64,000 nucleotides of DNA from Actinomycetes bacterium (GTDB taxonomy: Bacteria; Actinomycetota; Actinomycetes; Mycobacteriales; Mycobacteriaceae). This document shows, piece by piece, positions 1-7,666 of the stretch (position 1 is the first letter of the stretch; every line of letters starts with the position of its first letter). The position numbers and the translations under genes were made by a program. The stretch is from the NCBI GenBank assembly GCA_023404955.1, contig JAEXZY010000099.1:89099-153098 (forward strand), in the 5' to 3' direction. Under the pieces are notes generated by a model that was not told where the DNA came from, made no database searches, and was given only the letters and a program-made list of their open reading frames with translations.

Positions 1-31
1 CGCGGTGATTGAGTTGGTGATGACCCGATGA
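1..31 (+). CDS. C-terminal end of an upstream early phage gene (partial)
   Basis: Reading back from the TGA at 29-31 gives an open frame to the window edge ending in ELVMTR. The stop overlaps the ATG of the next gene as ATGA, the coupling used throughout this operon. Nothing can be said of function from nine codons. Confidence 0.4.
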   Translation, partial: AVIELVMTR

Positions 32-1128
32 GCCGGCGGGACAGTTGGCCGATTTGCAGCATCGACGGCTGCGAACGCCTCGTGCGGTGCCGCAAAATGT
101 GCAGTCTGCACTACAACCGTTGGCGCCGTGACCTTGACATGGATGCTCCACCGATTCAGCGCAAGCAGCGCTCACAAGATACGCGATTCTTCAAGCTGAC
201 CAAGTGGGGGGAACCATCCGAGCATCGACCGGACCTGGGCCCGTGCCTTTTGTGGATGGGTTCCGACAACGGCAACGGATACGGCCAGTTTCAGTACGAC
301 GGACATAACGGTTACGCCCACCGTTACGCCTGGGAACGGGTTCACGGCCCGATACCCGAAGGGCAGACAGTCGACCATCTATGCCGAGTTAGGCGCTGCG
401 TCAACGACGCTCACTTTGAGCTGACCGATGGGGTGGACAATTACCTACGCGGAGTGGCGACCCGTGAGAAGTGCCCACAGGGCCACGAATACACCCCTGA
501 CAACCTGTACTTCAAGCGTTCCCGACCCGGAATACGTCTGTGCTTGAGATGCAAGATGGCTACAACAAAGCGTGGCGGCCTCAGGCGCACAAACGCGGCG
601 AAAGGTATCCCCGACGGTAGAACAAAGTTCGACCACGATAAGCGGGACCGTCTCGTCATTGATGTTGTTGAGCAGCGCAAGACCGTCGCACTAGCAGCCG
701 AGGAACTCGGCTGCGCATACAAGTACATGGACAAACTGGTAGCGCGAGAAGCCAAACAACGTGGCGTCCTCAAGCGGCGAGGCCATAAGAAGCCCATCTT
801 GTTCGACGGGTGGACGGAGTGTAAAACGCGTATTGCGGTGCGGCAGCGGTCCAACGAAGTCTGCGAACGCTGCGACCAGGCCCGCGCCACCGATATGCAT
901 CACCGCAAAAACAGGTCTCAGTCCGGCAGGTGGCATCCCGCGAACATCATGCATATTTGCGCCCTGTGCCATGTCGAAATAACGGCGGAGCCAGAGCTGG
1001 CACGTGAGAACGGATGGTCGATGTTGTCCACCCACAACCCTGCTGATGTTCCCGTGCTCCGTAGAGGTATCTGGTGCCTGCTGGACAACGTCGGCGGCTG
1101 GCGTGAGGTGAAGGAGCCGGCGGAGTGA
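28..1128 (+). CDS. Double HNH homing-type endonuclease with N-terminal zinc finger
   Basis: A 366-residue protein. Residues 10-33 form a C-x4-C-x9-C-x2-H finger (CSIDGC...CSLH) shared with three other HNH proteins in this prophage. Residues about 75-150 carry an HNH_3-type nuclease core (AHRYAWE, then VDHLCRVRRCVN). A helix-turn-helix-like stretch (VALAAEELGCAY) lies near residue 230, and a second HNH-like core with paired CxxC motifs (CERC, DMHHRKNRSQ, CALCH) near 280-315. Free-standing nucleases of this kind usually spread themselves by cutting at unoccupied sites. It overlaps the methyltransferase start by 4 bp. Unlike the other HNH genes here, I saw no GATC in it. Confidence 0.85.
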   Translation: MSRRDSWPICSIDGCERLVRCRKMCSLHYNRWRRDLDMDAPPIQRKQRSQDTRFFKLTKWGEPSEHRPDLGPCLLWMGSDNGNGYGQFQYDGHNGYAHRYAWERVHGPIPEGQTVDHLCRVRRCVNDAHFELTDGVDNYLRGVATREKCPQGHEYTPDNLYFKRSRPGIRLCLRCKMATTKRGGLRRTNAAKGIPDGRTKFDHDKRDRLVIDVVEQRKTVALAAEELGCAYKYMDKLVAREAKQRGVLKRRGHKKPILFDGWTECKTRIAVRQRSNEVCERCDQARATDMHHRKNRSQSGRWHPANIMHICALCHVEITAEPELARENGWSMLSTHNPADVPVLRRGIWCLLDNVGGWREVKEPAE

Positions 1129-1898
1129 GTGTCTACTACCAAGACGATTTGGTGACCCTGCATCACGGCGATTGCCTGGAAGTGTTGCCCTCGATTTCGG
1201 GGGTGGACTTAGTGGTGACCTCTCCGCCCTACAACCTCGGGATTTGTCCCAACGGCAGTCTGGGAAACTACACGACAGGGCAGAAGCGCGGCGGACAGCG
1301 AAAATGGCGCGGCGTCAACGAGAAAGGCATCGAGTACGCAGAGCACAACGATGCCATGCCCGCGCCCGATTATGTCGAGTGGCAACAGCAAGTACTGGCC
1401 TCTCTCTGGAACTGCCTGAGTGAAACAGGGGCGATTTTCTATAACCACAAGCCGCGTGTCCAAGCTGGACCTGTGTGGTTGCCCCTGGAGCTGAACCCCG
1501 GGCTTCCAATACGTCAGATCGTGACGTGGGCCCGGGCTGGAGGGATGAACTTCAACCCCACCAGCTACATGCCCACCTACGAGTGGATCATCATCTTCGC
1601 GAAGGAGAAATGGCGGCTACGTTCCAGATCGGCATCTGGTGTCGGCGACGTATGGCGCATCCCACAGGAGATGGCGAACCCCCATCCCGCGCCGTTTCCC
1701 CTAGGCATTCCCGCTCGTGCCATCGAGACGACAGCCCCAACTCTTGTATTGGACCCCTTCTCAGGGTCTGGGACAACGTTGCGTGCTGCGGCCAATGCTG
1801 GCGTTAAAGCGATAGGCATCGAGAAGTCTGAGCAGTACTGCGAGATCGCCGCCCGCCGCCTGGACCAGATGGCGCTGGACTTCGGGGAGGGTGCGTGA
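1125..1898 (+). CDS. Beta-class DNA methyltransferase (N4-cytosine or N6-adenine)
   Basis: 257 residues with the amino-MTase catalytic motif IV TSPPYN at residues 32-37 and the SAM-binding motif I DPFSGSGTT near residue 210. Motif IV before motif I is the beta-class order. SPPY can occur in N4C and N6A enzymes, so the modified base is undecided. No restriction partner is adjacent, so it is probably an orphan phage methylase for evading host restriction. Its start overlaps the upstream HNH stop (ATGA). It contains at least four GATC sites, which are otherwise very rare in the phage backbone, suggesting import. Confidence 0.92.
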   Translation: MSVYYQDDLVTLHHGDCLEVLPSISGVDLVVTSPPYNLGICPNGSLGNYTTGQKRGGQRKWRGVNEKGIEYAEHNDAMPAPDYVEWQQQVLASLWNCLSETGAIFYNHKPRVQAGPVWLPLELNPGLPIRQIVTWARAGGMNFNPTSYMPTYEWIIIFAKEKWRLRSRSASGVGDVWRIPQEMANPHPAPFPLGIPARAIETTAPTLVLDPFSGSGTTLRAAANAGVKAIGIEKSEQYCEIAARRLDQMALDFGEGA

Positions 1899-2044
1899 CC
1901 AACCCTCTGTCTCATCGCATGCTCCAAGCCGCCGACATTCTCGAAGAAGTATCCCGCCTGTATGAGGCGATGGTTCCCGATAAATATCCGTGGAGTGCAT
2001 CCGAGTTACGTCGTGAAGCACACCATGTAGCAGAGGAAGAGTGA
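1895..2044 (+). CDS. Small hypothetical early protein (49 aa)
   Basis: GTG start overlapping the methyltransferase stop (GTGA) and TGATG junction to the next gene. The product begins VTNPLSHRMLQAADILEE and is predicted mostly helical and acidic. No family recognised; kept because both junctions are of the coupled type and the frame fills an otherwise unexplained 145 bp. Confidence 0.65.
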   Translation: MTNPLSHRMLQAADILEEVSRLYEAMVPDKYPWSASELRREAHHVAEEE

Positions 2045-2430
2045 TGACAGACCCAGCGATAGAAGCGGCGACAAGGGCTTTGGACAACATGCCGTTGTTG
2101 AAGGAGTCAGCAGCCGAGCAACCCGTCCTTGCCGCTTTGGTGTCGGATGTGGGTTCTGCCGCTGCCCATGAAGCGTTGGCGCCACTACGAGAACTGCACC
2201 GCCGGGACATCATCAAGGCCACCAGTTGCGCCGGTGACGGCTGCGCCCACGAGGGTGACTGCCCGATGGATGTCGAGGTTCTCGTGTGCTGGGAGTGCTA
2301 CAGGTTTGCCTCAGACGAGGTGTATCCGTACTTCGGCGAGGAGAACCTACACGCGGTTGAGTGGCCCTGTCCCACTGCTCGTCTCGTCTACAGCTCTGAG
2401 GAGTTGGGGGAGGTGCCCGATGTTCGATGA
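2044..2430 (+). CDS. Hypothetical early protein (128 aa)
   Basis: Start chosen at the ATG of the TGATG overlap (a GTG one codon upstream is possible). The N-terminal half is helical (PAIEAATRALDNMPLLKE), the C-terminal half holds Cys and His (CAGDGCAHEGDC, VLVCWECYRF) that could bind a metal. The N-terminus is typical of small mycobacteriophage early proteins. Function unknown. Confidence 0.8.
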   Translation: MTDPAIEAATRALDNMPLLKESAAEQPVLAALVSDVGSAAAHEALAPLRELHRRDIIKATSCAGDGCAHEGDCPMDVEVLVCWECYRFASDEVYPYFGEENLHAVEWPCPTARLVYSSEELGEVPDVR

Positions 2431-2905
2431 GTACACGCGTCGCACATGGGTCGACACTGACGGCGACATCAGCAGTAAGCAGACCGAACACGCCACCTCC
2501 CTGCGTATCCCGTTCCTGACAAGCGGCTCTCCGAGGTGGAACTACATCACGGGAATCGTTGTGGAGCAGAACATCCTGGACATGGGAACGGTGCCTACCG
2601 AATCCGAGGTGGAGCAGGTTGCGGCGTGGCTGCAACGCTACAACCGCTACTACAACCCGCAGTTCCTGGCCACGATGCGGGATTTCGCCCCGTTTGACAT
2701 TGATGGCGCAGCGAACCTGGGCTATCTGATGAAACGCGGCGACGACGACTGGTACTACGTGAAGCGGTCGTGGAATCACGGGTGGTGGCCGCTGCCCCAC
2801 AAGCCTGACCGGGAGCCGATGGCGTTGACGGCGATTCTGACGCGTTGCTTCGACGGCTGGCCGTGGCTCGAGCGCGGAGACCGGGTGGTGGTTGGTGGTG
2901 TCTGA
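2420..2905 (+). CDS. Hypothetical early protein (161 aa)
   Basis: ATG at 2420 overlaps the upstream gene by 11 bp. Soluble, rich in Trp and Tyr (DDDWYYVKRSWNHGWWPLP), no signal or membrane segment. I recognise no family. The open frame extends further upstream but that part overlaps the preceding gene fully. Confidence 0.8.
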   Translation: MFDEYTRRTWVDTDGDISSKQTEHATSLRIPFLTSGSPRWNYITGIVVEQNILDMGTVPTESEVEQVAAWLQRYNRYYNPQFLATMRDFAPFDIDGAANLGYLMKRGDDDWYYVKRSWNHGWWPLPHKPDREPMALTAILTRCFDGWPWLERGDRVVVGGV

Positions 2906-3032
2906 CCCTACAGAACCGTGTGCTGCTTGTGATTACACCGACAACGGGTGGTGTGCCTGCGAATGCCATGAGAAGCGGTGTCCGTGTGGGTTGAAGGTTC
3001 GTCCGGGGAGTTGCGGATGGTGCGAAGAATGA
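2898..3032 (+). CDS. Small cysteine-rich protein (44 aa)
   Basis: GTG start overlapping the previous stop by 8 bp; TGA overlaps the next ATG (ATGA at 3029). Ten cysteines in 44 residues arranged as CAAC, CAC-EC, CPC and CGWC blocks, which suggests a zinc-binding microprotein. Function unknown. Confidence 0.65.
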   Translation: MSDPTEPCAACDYTDNGWCACECHEKRCPCGLKVRPGSCGWCEE

Positions 3033-3382
3033 ACGAAAGCCTGGAGAAAGTCGCAGATGCGCTTCAGAGGCACAAGTTTGAGGCGCAGTCCGGTTCGGAG
3101 TCCGGCATAACCGTGCTCTGCATTTGTGGGCATCAGTCGGTGTCTCCGGGCTTTCGGGACGCACGAAGAAAGCATTACCGACATGTAGCGCAGGCCGCGA
3201 TAGATGCCCTAGAGCTGGGTGTGGAGTACGCCCTGCAGGTCAAGTTCCAGAACGGCAACAGCATCGTGTTGACCGACCCCATCGACCAGAAGTCCGCACT
3301 TAAGACGTCTGTCGGTGATGTGCGTGATGTGTCTCGTCTTGTTGGTGGGTGGGTTGTTGTGGACAACGAGGAGCAGCAATGA
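3029..3382 (+). CDS. Hypothetical early protein (117 aa)
   Basis: Start chosen at the ATGA overlap; a start 12 nt upstream is possible. The N-terminal part (KVADALQRHKFEAQSG ... CICGH ... HVAQAAIDAL) has the layout of a recurrent actinophage small protein. No enzymatic motif seen. Confidence 0.75.
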   Translation: MNESLEKVADALQRHKFEAQSGSESGITVLCICGHQSVSPGFRDARRKHYRHVAQAAIDALELGVEYALQVKFQNGNSIVLTDPIDQKSALKTSVGDVRDVSRLVGGWVVVDNEEQQ

Positions 3383-3603
3383 ACGGCTGGGTGGCTTACC
3401 TGTGTGACAGGTGCGGGAAGGCGTATCGGACGTGTTCGGGGAGTCCTGTGTGTTCTGGGTGTTTACCTCGAAAGCCATTGCTGCAGAACAGTAAAAAGGG
3501 CAGGCCAAGAGGTAAGATGAAAAGCGGCCCCGGGGTGCGCGAACACTCCCGAGGCCTAACCGCAACCCATCTGAAGCAACCAGACAGGAGGGCTGATGCC
3601 TAG
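3379..3603 (+). CDS. Small zinc-ribbon protein with unusual basic tail (74 aa)
   Basis: ATGA overlap with the preceding gene. Residues 9-30 hold CDRCGKAYRTC and CSGC, a four-Cys zinc ribbon. The C-terminal half is low in structure and strongly basic, and its DNA carries a -10-like box and a GC hairpin (3513-3556) resembling the leaders of two HNH genes. The tail may therefore be read-through into an inserted leader element rather than original protein. Confidence 0.6.
   Translation: MNGWVAYLCDRCGKAYRTCSGSPVCSGCLPRKPLLQNSKKGRPRGKMKSGPGVREHSRGLTATHLKQPDRRADA
3513..3595 (+). ncRNA. Candidate structured leader, copy 1 of the HNH-type leader motif
   Basis: TAAGAT at 3513-3518 resembles a -10 box. 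It is followed by a GC hairpin: GGCC 3526-3529 with 3553-3556, CGGG 3531-3534 with 3548-3551, and GTG 3535-3537 with CAC 3544-3546. An AGGAGGG ribosome binding site (about 3586-3592) precedes an ATG at 3596. The order of elements matches the leaders at 13.65 and 48.63 kb, but the second hairpin is weak here and no HNH gene follows. Confidence 0.4.
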
Positions 3604-3667
3604 ATTATGGCACGCCCATCAGACACTCGTAATCGCAACGATGTCATTTAAAGGCAGGCGCCGATGA
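3596..3667 (+). CDS. Micro-ORF after leader motif (23 aa)
   Basis: ATG preceded by an excellent AGGAGGG site at 4-nt spacing; stops at 3665-3667 overlapping the next ATG (ATGA). The product MPRLWHAHQTLVIATMSFKG(RRR) is unlike any family I know. It may be a leader peptide coupling the leader element to the downstream replication genes, or the scar of a lost insert. Confidence 0.4.
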   Translation: MPRLWHAHQTLVIATMSFKGRRR

Positions 3668-3831
3668 GTGACGACGACATCCTGGCCGAACTCGAGGTTG
3701 ACCTTGAGGTCGCCGACATCGGTGAAATCCTCCAAGCGCACGGAGTTCGCCCCAACAGCGACCTAGTGTTGGCTATCTGGGATTGGATGGAAGCCCTCAG
3801 GAATACCGTGGAGGCACGGTCCGATGGCTGA
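3664..3831 (+). CDS. Small acidic hypothetical protein (55 aa)
   Basis: ATGA start and an 8-bp overlap with the replication gene behind it. Sequence begins MSDDDILAELEVDLEVADIG and is very acidic and helical. Function unknown. Confidence 0.65.
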   Translation: MSDDDILAELEVDLEVADIGEILQAHGVRPNSDLVLAIWDWMEALRNTVEARSDG

Positions 3832-4822
3832 CTACGGAAAACTTCTGTCCCGCATCTGGACTGACCCCGAATTTACATCCCTTGATGCCCGCTCACAGCA
3901 GGTCTACTGCCTGCTTATCTCGTACTCCACAAGAAACCTTGCCGGCGTCCTCCCGCTCACTTTGAAGCGGTGGGCGAAATGCACCAAAGACGCCACCGTC
4001 GACAATCTCATTCACGCCATCAACGTCCTCGCCCGGTTCCAATTCGTCGTGGTCGATTGGGACACCGAGGAGCTATTGGTGCGGACGTACATCCGTAACG
4101 ATGAGGTTTACAGGCAGCCCAATTTGATGACGGCGGCCCGCAGGTTCGCCCTCCAAGTTGAGTCTGAACGGCTCCGCTGGGTGCTTCACGAGGAGTTTTT
4201 GCGGCTCCCCGAGCACAAAGAAGGTGAGAAGACAGCCGAAGCGGCAAAGGCCCTGGTAGATGGCCTTGAGCCAACCCCTACGGAACCCATCGCGGAACCC
4301 TTTACGGAACCCTTCGACGAACCCCCTGGTGTAGGTGGTTACTTAAGTGGGGTACGGGATACACCCTCCACCCACACCTCTCACCTTCCTCCAGAACCCG
4401 AAGACGACACCGCGCCAGGAGGCGCTGTCATCGTCGCGCCGGACTTCATCGACAACCCGCAGAGGATTGCGAAGCGCCACCCATCCAGCGCCGCGAAAAC
4501 TATCGTCCGCCAAGAGCTAGGCTCCGCCGGATACCCCCGAGGAACTCTCGAGCGGCTAGCAGTCCAGGTCGACAGACTCGCACCCCACCACTCCGACACC
4601 GTGATTCGGGAGTCGCTGCGCGAATGGGATTCCCGCGAGGGGTCACTTCGACCCGAATGGCTGGAAAGCGTCCTCGGTGATGTCGTCGCAGCGTCCCGCG
4701 GCCAATCCGGGAACAACGGCAAGCCGAAACACAAATTGCGCGTCCTCGCCGACCTCGCAGCCCAGGTCCGGGCTCAGGAACAAACTCAAATCGAAAACCA
4801 CCAGAAGGCCATCAATGATTAG
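3824..4822 (+). CDS. Replication initiator-like / replisome organiser protein
   Basis: 332 residues. The N-terminal 110 residues (LLSRIWTDPEFTSLDARSQQVYCLL ... LTLKRWAKCT) have the winged-helix layout of phage replication initiation proteins. A Pro/Thr/Glu-rich linker (about 150-200) joins a basic C-terminal domain. Position directly before a helicase-loader-like gene supports a role in origin recognition and DnaB loading at the phage origin. The assignment is from fold impression and context, not a catalytic motif. (Motif quoted in parts; residues 8-33.). Confidence 0.75.
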   Translation: MADYGKLLSRIWTDPEFTSLDARSQQVYCLLISYSTRNLAGVLPLTLKRWAKCTKDATVDNLIHAINVLARFQFVVVDWDTEELLVRTYIRNDEVYRQPNLMTAARRFALQVESERLRWVLHEEFLRLPEHKEGEKTAEAAKALVDGLEPTPTEPIAEPFTEPFDEPPGVGGYLSGVRDTPSTHTSHLPPEPEDDTAPGGAVIVAPDFIDNPQRIAKRHPSSAAKTIVRQELGSAGYPRGTLERLAVQVDRLAPHHSDTVIRESLREWDSREGSLRPEWLESVLGDVVAASRGQSGNNGKPKHKLRVLADLAAQVRAQEQTQIENHQKAIND

Positions 4823-5297
4823 CACCGGCGAAGCACTCGAACTGATGATGGTCGTGGCTGCTTGCCATCAGCGGACCGCGCCGCGTGTCGATGACCAGGA
4901 TGTCGCGCTCGCTACAGCCTCGGTGTGGGCAGAGCTGTTGAACGAGTTCGACTTCGGCAAGGACGAGCTGGTTGCGGCGGTGAAGTCTCGAGCCAAGTTC
5001 ACGACGGAGGCCCCAGAAATCGCGGACATCATCAGGGTTGCCAGGTCGGAACGCAACGAGGGTTTCGCGAAGACCAACGGGTTGGCGCCTGCCGCGGATA
5101 CAGACCGCCGCTTCTCCGGTGATGACAAAGCTGAAGACGTTGCACCGTATCCAGCCGAATGGGATTCGGACATGCGTGTGTCCATGTACTGGTACGCCCT
5201 CCGCTTCCATGCTTTGCCGCGGACGATGTCGGGATGGAACGGGTTGGCGCAGCAGCGTGAAGACGAACTTCGCCGCCGTCAGGACGGTGCCGCATGA
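4815..5297 (+). CDS. Putative helicase loader (G39P-like)
   Basis: 160 residues starting at an ATG overlapping the initiator by 8 bp. The first 75 residues are all-helical (GEALELMMVVAACHQR, ASVWAELLNEFDF, ELVAAVKSRAKF, PEIADIIRVARSE), the pattern of the SPP1 G39P helicase loader/inhibitor domain, followed by a disordered linker and a Trp-rich tail. Paired with an initiator-like gene, it probably recruits host DnaB. Inference rests on pattern and context. Confidence 0.75.
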   Translation: MISTGEALELMMVVAACHQRTAPRVDDQDVALATASVWAELLNEFDFGKDELVAAVKSRAKFTTEAPEIADIIRVARSERNEGFAKTNGLAPAADTDRRFSGDDKAEDVAPYPAEWDSDMRVSMYWYALRFHALPRTMSGWNGLAQQREDELRRRQDGAA

Positions 5298-5710
5298 GAG
5301 GCGGATTCACTGGGACACGGAACCCCATCACCGAACCCCAGCATGACTGGCTGTGGAAAGAAATCCACGAAACTGACTACGCGGAATGGCATCACGGAGC
5401 CTGCATCGGTGCGGATGAAGCCTCCCACTACGCGGCCCTGTCCGCCGGCATTGCGGGGGAGGCCTTGGTGGTTCACCCGCCGGAGAACGACCGCCTGCGG
5501 ATGTTGTATGACCCGAAAGCGTTGTGGCTGCCCGCGAAACCGTATCTGGTGCGGAATCGGGACATCGTGGACGCAACGGACTGGCTGATTGCCGTACCGG
5601 ATGGTCCTGAGCGTCCGCAGTCGGGGACGTGGTCGACGGTGCGGTATGCGCAGCGGGTGCATAAGCCAGTCACTATTTGCTATCCCGACGGCACGTTGGA
5701 GTCGCGCTGA
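5294..5710 (+). CDS. SLOG-superfamily (DUF2493/YspA-like) nucleotide-binding protein
   Basis: 138 residues of Rossmann type: GFTGTRN at residues 4-10, HGACIGADEASHYAAL at about 34-49, RNRDIVDATDWLIAVPD at about 88-104, and SGTWSTVRYA at about 110-119. This is the DprA/LOG-like nucleotide-binding layout. SLOG proteins bind nucleotides or their derivatives and occur in phages and defence systems; the ligand here is unknown. Coupled by ATGA to the helicase-loader-like gene. Confidence 0.85.
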   Translation: MRGGFTGTRNPITEPQHDWLWKEIHETDYAEWHHGACIGADEASHYAALSAGIAGEALVVHPPENDRLRMLYDPKALWLPAKPYLVRNRDIVDATDWLIAVPDGPERPQSGTWSTVRYAQRVHKPVTICYPDGTLESR

Positions 5711-5753
5711 TGTGTCGGCAGGTTTTGGATTCCATCAACACCAGGAGAGAACA

Positions 5754-5972
5754 GTGAGCGGAACATTCAACGCCGAAGAGGCCATCCGTTCCGTGAAGCG
5801 GGAGATGGAAGCCGATACCGCGAAGTATGAGAAGCGGCAGGAGTTTTGGCGCGGCTACCTCGCAGCGATGGAGGAAGTTCATCGGCACCTGTCGCCCGAG
5901 AAGCATCCCCAGGCGTGCGGGCGGGGTCCATGCGTGATGAACGCAGGACATGAAGGGAAATGCACCACATGA
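5754..5972 (+). CDS. Hypothetical early protein (72 aa)
   Basis: GTG start with AGGAGAG site about 7 nt upstream. N-terminal helix (AEEAIRSVKREMEADTAKYE) and a C-terminal CGRGPCVMNAGHEGKC that may bind zinc. The same CGRGPC-HEGKC tail type occurs in other actinophage small proteins. Function unknown. Confidence 0.75.
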   Translation: MSGTFNAEEAIRSVKREMEADTAKYEKRQEFWRGYLAAMEEVHRHLSPEKHPQACGRGPCVMNAGHEGKCTT

Positions 5973-6265
5973 GCGATAAGTGCAGGTGTAGCCAAATCTT
6001 GGATGAGCTTGAAGCAGCGCACGATGAGGGTTATGACCGCGGCCTGGCCGACGCTGAACGCGCAAAGAACGGTCTAACCCCTAATCGCTACAACCCGTTT
6101 AGGTCCACGCGGCGCCCAGAGACGTGTCCTGCGTGTGGTTCACGCGAGCATGACGGGTCAGTCAATCCCGAAGCCTGCCCGGAGGACTGGATGGTTCTCT
6201 CAAAGTTCGAGGCGCGGCGGCGGATTCAGTTGACCTGCGAACGCGCGAACGAGGAGTTCCAGTGA
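5969..6265 (+). CDS. Hypothetical early protein (98 aa)
   Basis: Start placed at the ATGA overlap; an ATG 9 nt upstream is in frame. Cys-x-Cys at the N-terminus (DKCRCSQ) and CPACGSREHDG in the middle suggest a zinc ribbon. Function unknown. Confidence 0.75.
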   Translation: MSDKCRCSQILDELEAAHDEGYDRGLADAERAKNGLTPNRYNPFRSTRRPETCPACGSREHDGSVNPEACPEDWMVLSKFEARRRIQLTCERANEEFQ

Positions 6266-6314
6266 GGGGCGACCGGTCTTTTGAGGTATCCACAAACCAC
6301 ACCAGGAGGACGAC

Positions 6315-6500
6315 GTGAGGCGCTGGACCGTGCTTCTGGTGGACGGCAGCAACGGCAGAACATTCCCTGTCGCGTCAGGCCGCTCACGCTTCCGAGCGTT
6401 GGCGGTGATGGCGATTTGTCTGCTGTCCAGGCCGTCTGAACGTCACGAGCTGCACTGGCGGTCTGTTGGTCCCTACTGGGAAGCAGGGGAGAAGAAATGA
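6315..6500 (+). CDS. Hypothetical early protein (61 aa)
   Basis: GTG start preceded by AGGAGG. Product begins MRRWTVLLVDGSNGRTFPVA; a moderately hydrophobic middle (LAVMAICLLS) is too short to call a membrane segment. The stop overlaps the next ATG. Function unknown. Confidence 0.6.
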   Translation: MRRWTVLLVDGSNGRTFPVASGRSRFRALAVMAICLLSRPSERHELHWRSVGPYWEAGEKK

Positions 6501-6712
6501 GCGGCCTCTGGTGCAAGCACTGCGGACCTGACCATCCGCTGCGAATCGAGTATCGGGAGCAGTTGGAGGCGAAGCCGCTGGGATCGTTCTCGCTGGCGGG
6601 CGCGCAGATGAAGTTCAGTGCGGTGAAACGGCAGTGGCCCTGGGCTGTCTGCGACAACTGCAAACGGGAGAGCAAGGGTCGGGCGGTTGTGGAGAACGGA
6701 CAACCCCAGTGA
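6497..6712 (+). CDS. Small CxxC protein (71 aa)
   Basis: ATGA-coupled. Contains CKHCG at the N-terminus and CDNC near residue 52, a likely four-Cys zinc site. Contains one of the few GATC sites in the early backbone. Function unknown. Confidence 0.72.
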   Translation: MSGLWCKHCGPDHPLRIEYREQLEAKPLGSFSLAGAQMKFSAVKRQWPWAVCDNCKRESKGRAVVENGQPQ

Positions 6713-6975
6713 GCGGCGAGCGGAAATCCCGAACCGTCCAACTCCGCGTAGACGGTGAACCACTCGCAGAGTTCATCGTTGACGGCTTCAGCGTCGAAAT
6801 CACCCGCCACCTCGTCTCCATCCGCGGCGTCTGCCGCGACACCTACGAGGACAAGGTGTTCCTGAACTCGGAGCTGCTGGAGTCCTACGGGTACGCCCCG
6901 GACGGCTCCGACCTTCCCGAGCCGCAAAAGCCGTGGTGGCGACACGCGTTGAAGGCGTTGGGGGTGCGGTTATGA
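6709..6975 (+). CDS. Hypothetical early protein (88 aa)
   Basis: GTGA-coupled start. Beta-rich N-terminus (TVQLRVDGEPLAEFIVDG) distantly like the small beta proteins at 14.9-15.5 kb. C-terminus basic and Trp-rich. Function unknown. Confidence 0.72.
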   Translation: MSGERKSRTVQLRVDGEPLAEFIVDGFSVEITRHLVSIRGVCRDTYEDKVFLNSELLESYGYAPDGSDLPEPQKPWWRHALKALGVRL

Positions 6976-7322
6976 ACGACGGACACTTCGATTGCGATTC
7001 ACTCTGGGCAGCAGAGCAGCGCCGTCTCCACGCTTCTGACGAACTGGTGTCTCAGGTCCGGTCTGAGCATCCGTTGGAGGTGTTGCCTCCGGAGGACTAC
7101 AGCGCCGGCGAGGTTGTGTGTGCGAGGTGCAGTGTCATCCCGGCTGTCCCCGCTGAGCACGCCAGACGGTTCCTGCAGTCAGCCCTTGATGCCGATTGCG
7201 CGGCCCACAACACGCCACAGAGCGATTTTCCCGCCTCCCATGATGGAACACCCCTGAGAGACCCCAGAGAAAGCATGACGGGTTGGGAAGCGTCATCACG
7301 CATCACCGGAGGAGCGGCATGA
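6972..7322 (+). CDS. Hypothetical early protein (116 aa)
   Basis: ATGA-coupled start and stop. One CARCS motif near residue 50; the C-terminal 40 residues look disordered. Function unknown. Confidence 0.7.
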   Translation: MNDGHFDCDSLWAAEQRRLHASDELVSQVRSEHPLEVLPPEDYSAGEVVCARCSVIPAVPAEHARRFLQSALDADCAAHNTPQSDFPASHDGTPLRDPRESMTGWEASSRITGGAA

Positions 7323-7666
7323 GCCCCCAGCGGATACAGCGCAAACGCACCAAGGGCTGGCGGATGCCGCCGAACACCAAGTGTGTAGACCGGTCTACCG
7401 GGTGGGGCAACCCGTTCGTGGTGGGGGAGCCGAAGTGGCTTGCAGACATCGACGGAAACCCGGTCATTGTCGATGTTCCCGACGCGGAGGCAGCGGTCAA
7501 GCTGTTCCGTTGGTACGTCGAGGACCATCCCGACCGCATGGCGGAGGTGTCGAAACTCGCGGGCTACAACCTCGCCTGCTTCTGCCCTGTCGATGCCCCC
7601 TGCCACGCCGACGTGTTGCTTGAGCTGGCCAACCCGTCTGTTACCCGAAGGGACGAAACAGCATGA
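7319..7666 (+). CDS. DUF4326 domain protein
   Basis: 115 residues matching the DUF4326 pattern: RMPPNTKCVDRSTGWGNPF at residues 15-33, a helical AAVKLFRWYVE, and the C-terminal LACFCPVDAPCHADVLLE (about 83-100) with the conserved Cys and His. The biochemical role of DUF4326 is unknown; it is frequent in phages of many hosts. Coupled on both sides. Confidence 0.88.
   Translation: MSPQRIQRKRTKGWRMPPNTKCVDRSTGWGNPFVVGEPKWLADIDGNPVIVDVPDAEAAVKLFRWYVEDHPDRMAEVSKLAGYNLACFCPVDAPCHADVLLELANPSVTRRDETA

Noticed and set aside
6262..6318. 18-codon ORF with GTGA overlaps
   Set aside because: No sequence features; the AGGAGG inside it belongs to the next gene.
6226..6945. 239-codon reverse ORF
   Set aside because: Covers four coupled + strand genes in antisense; a shadow.
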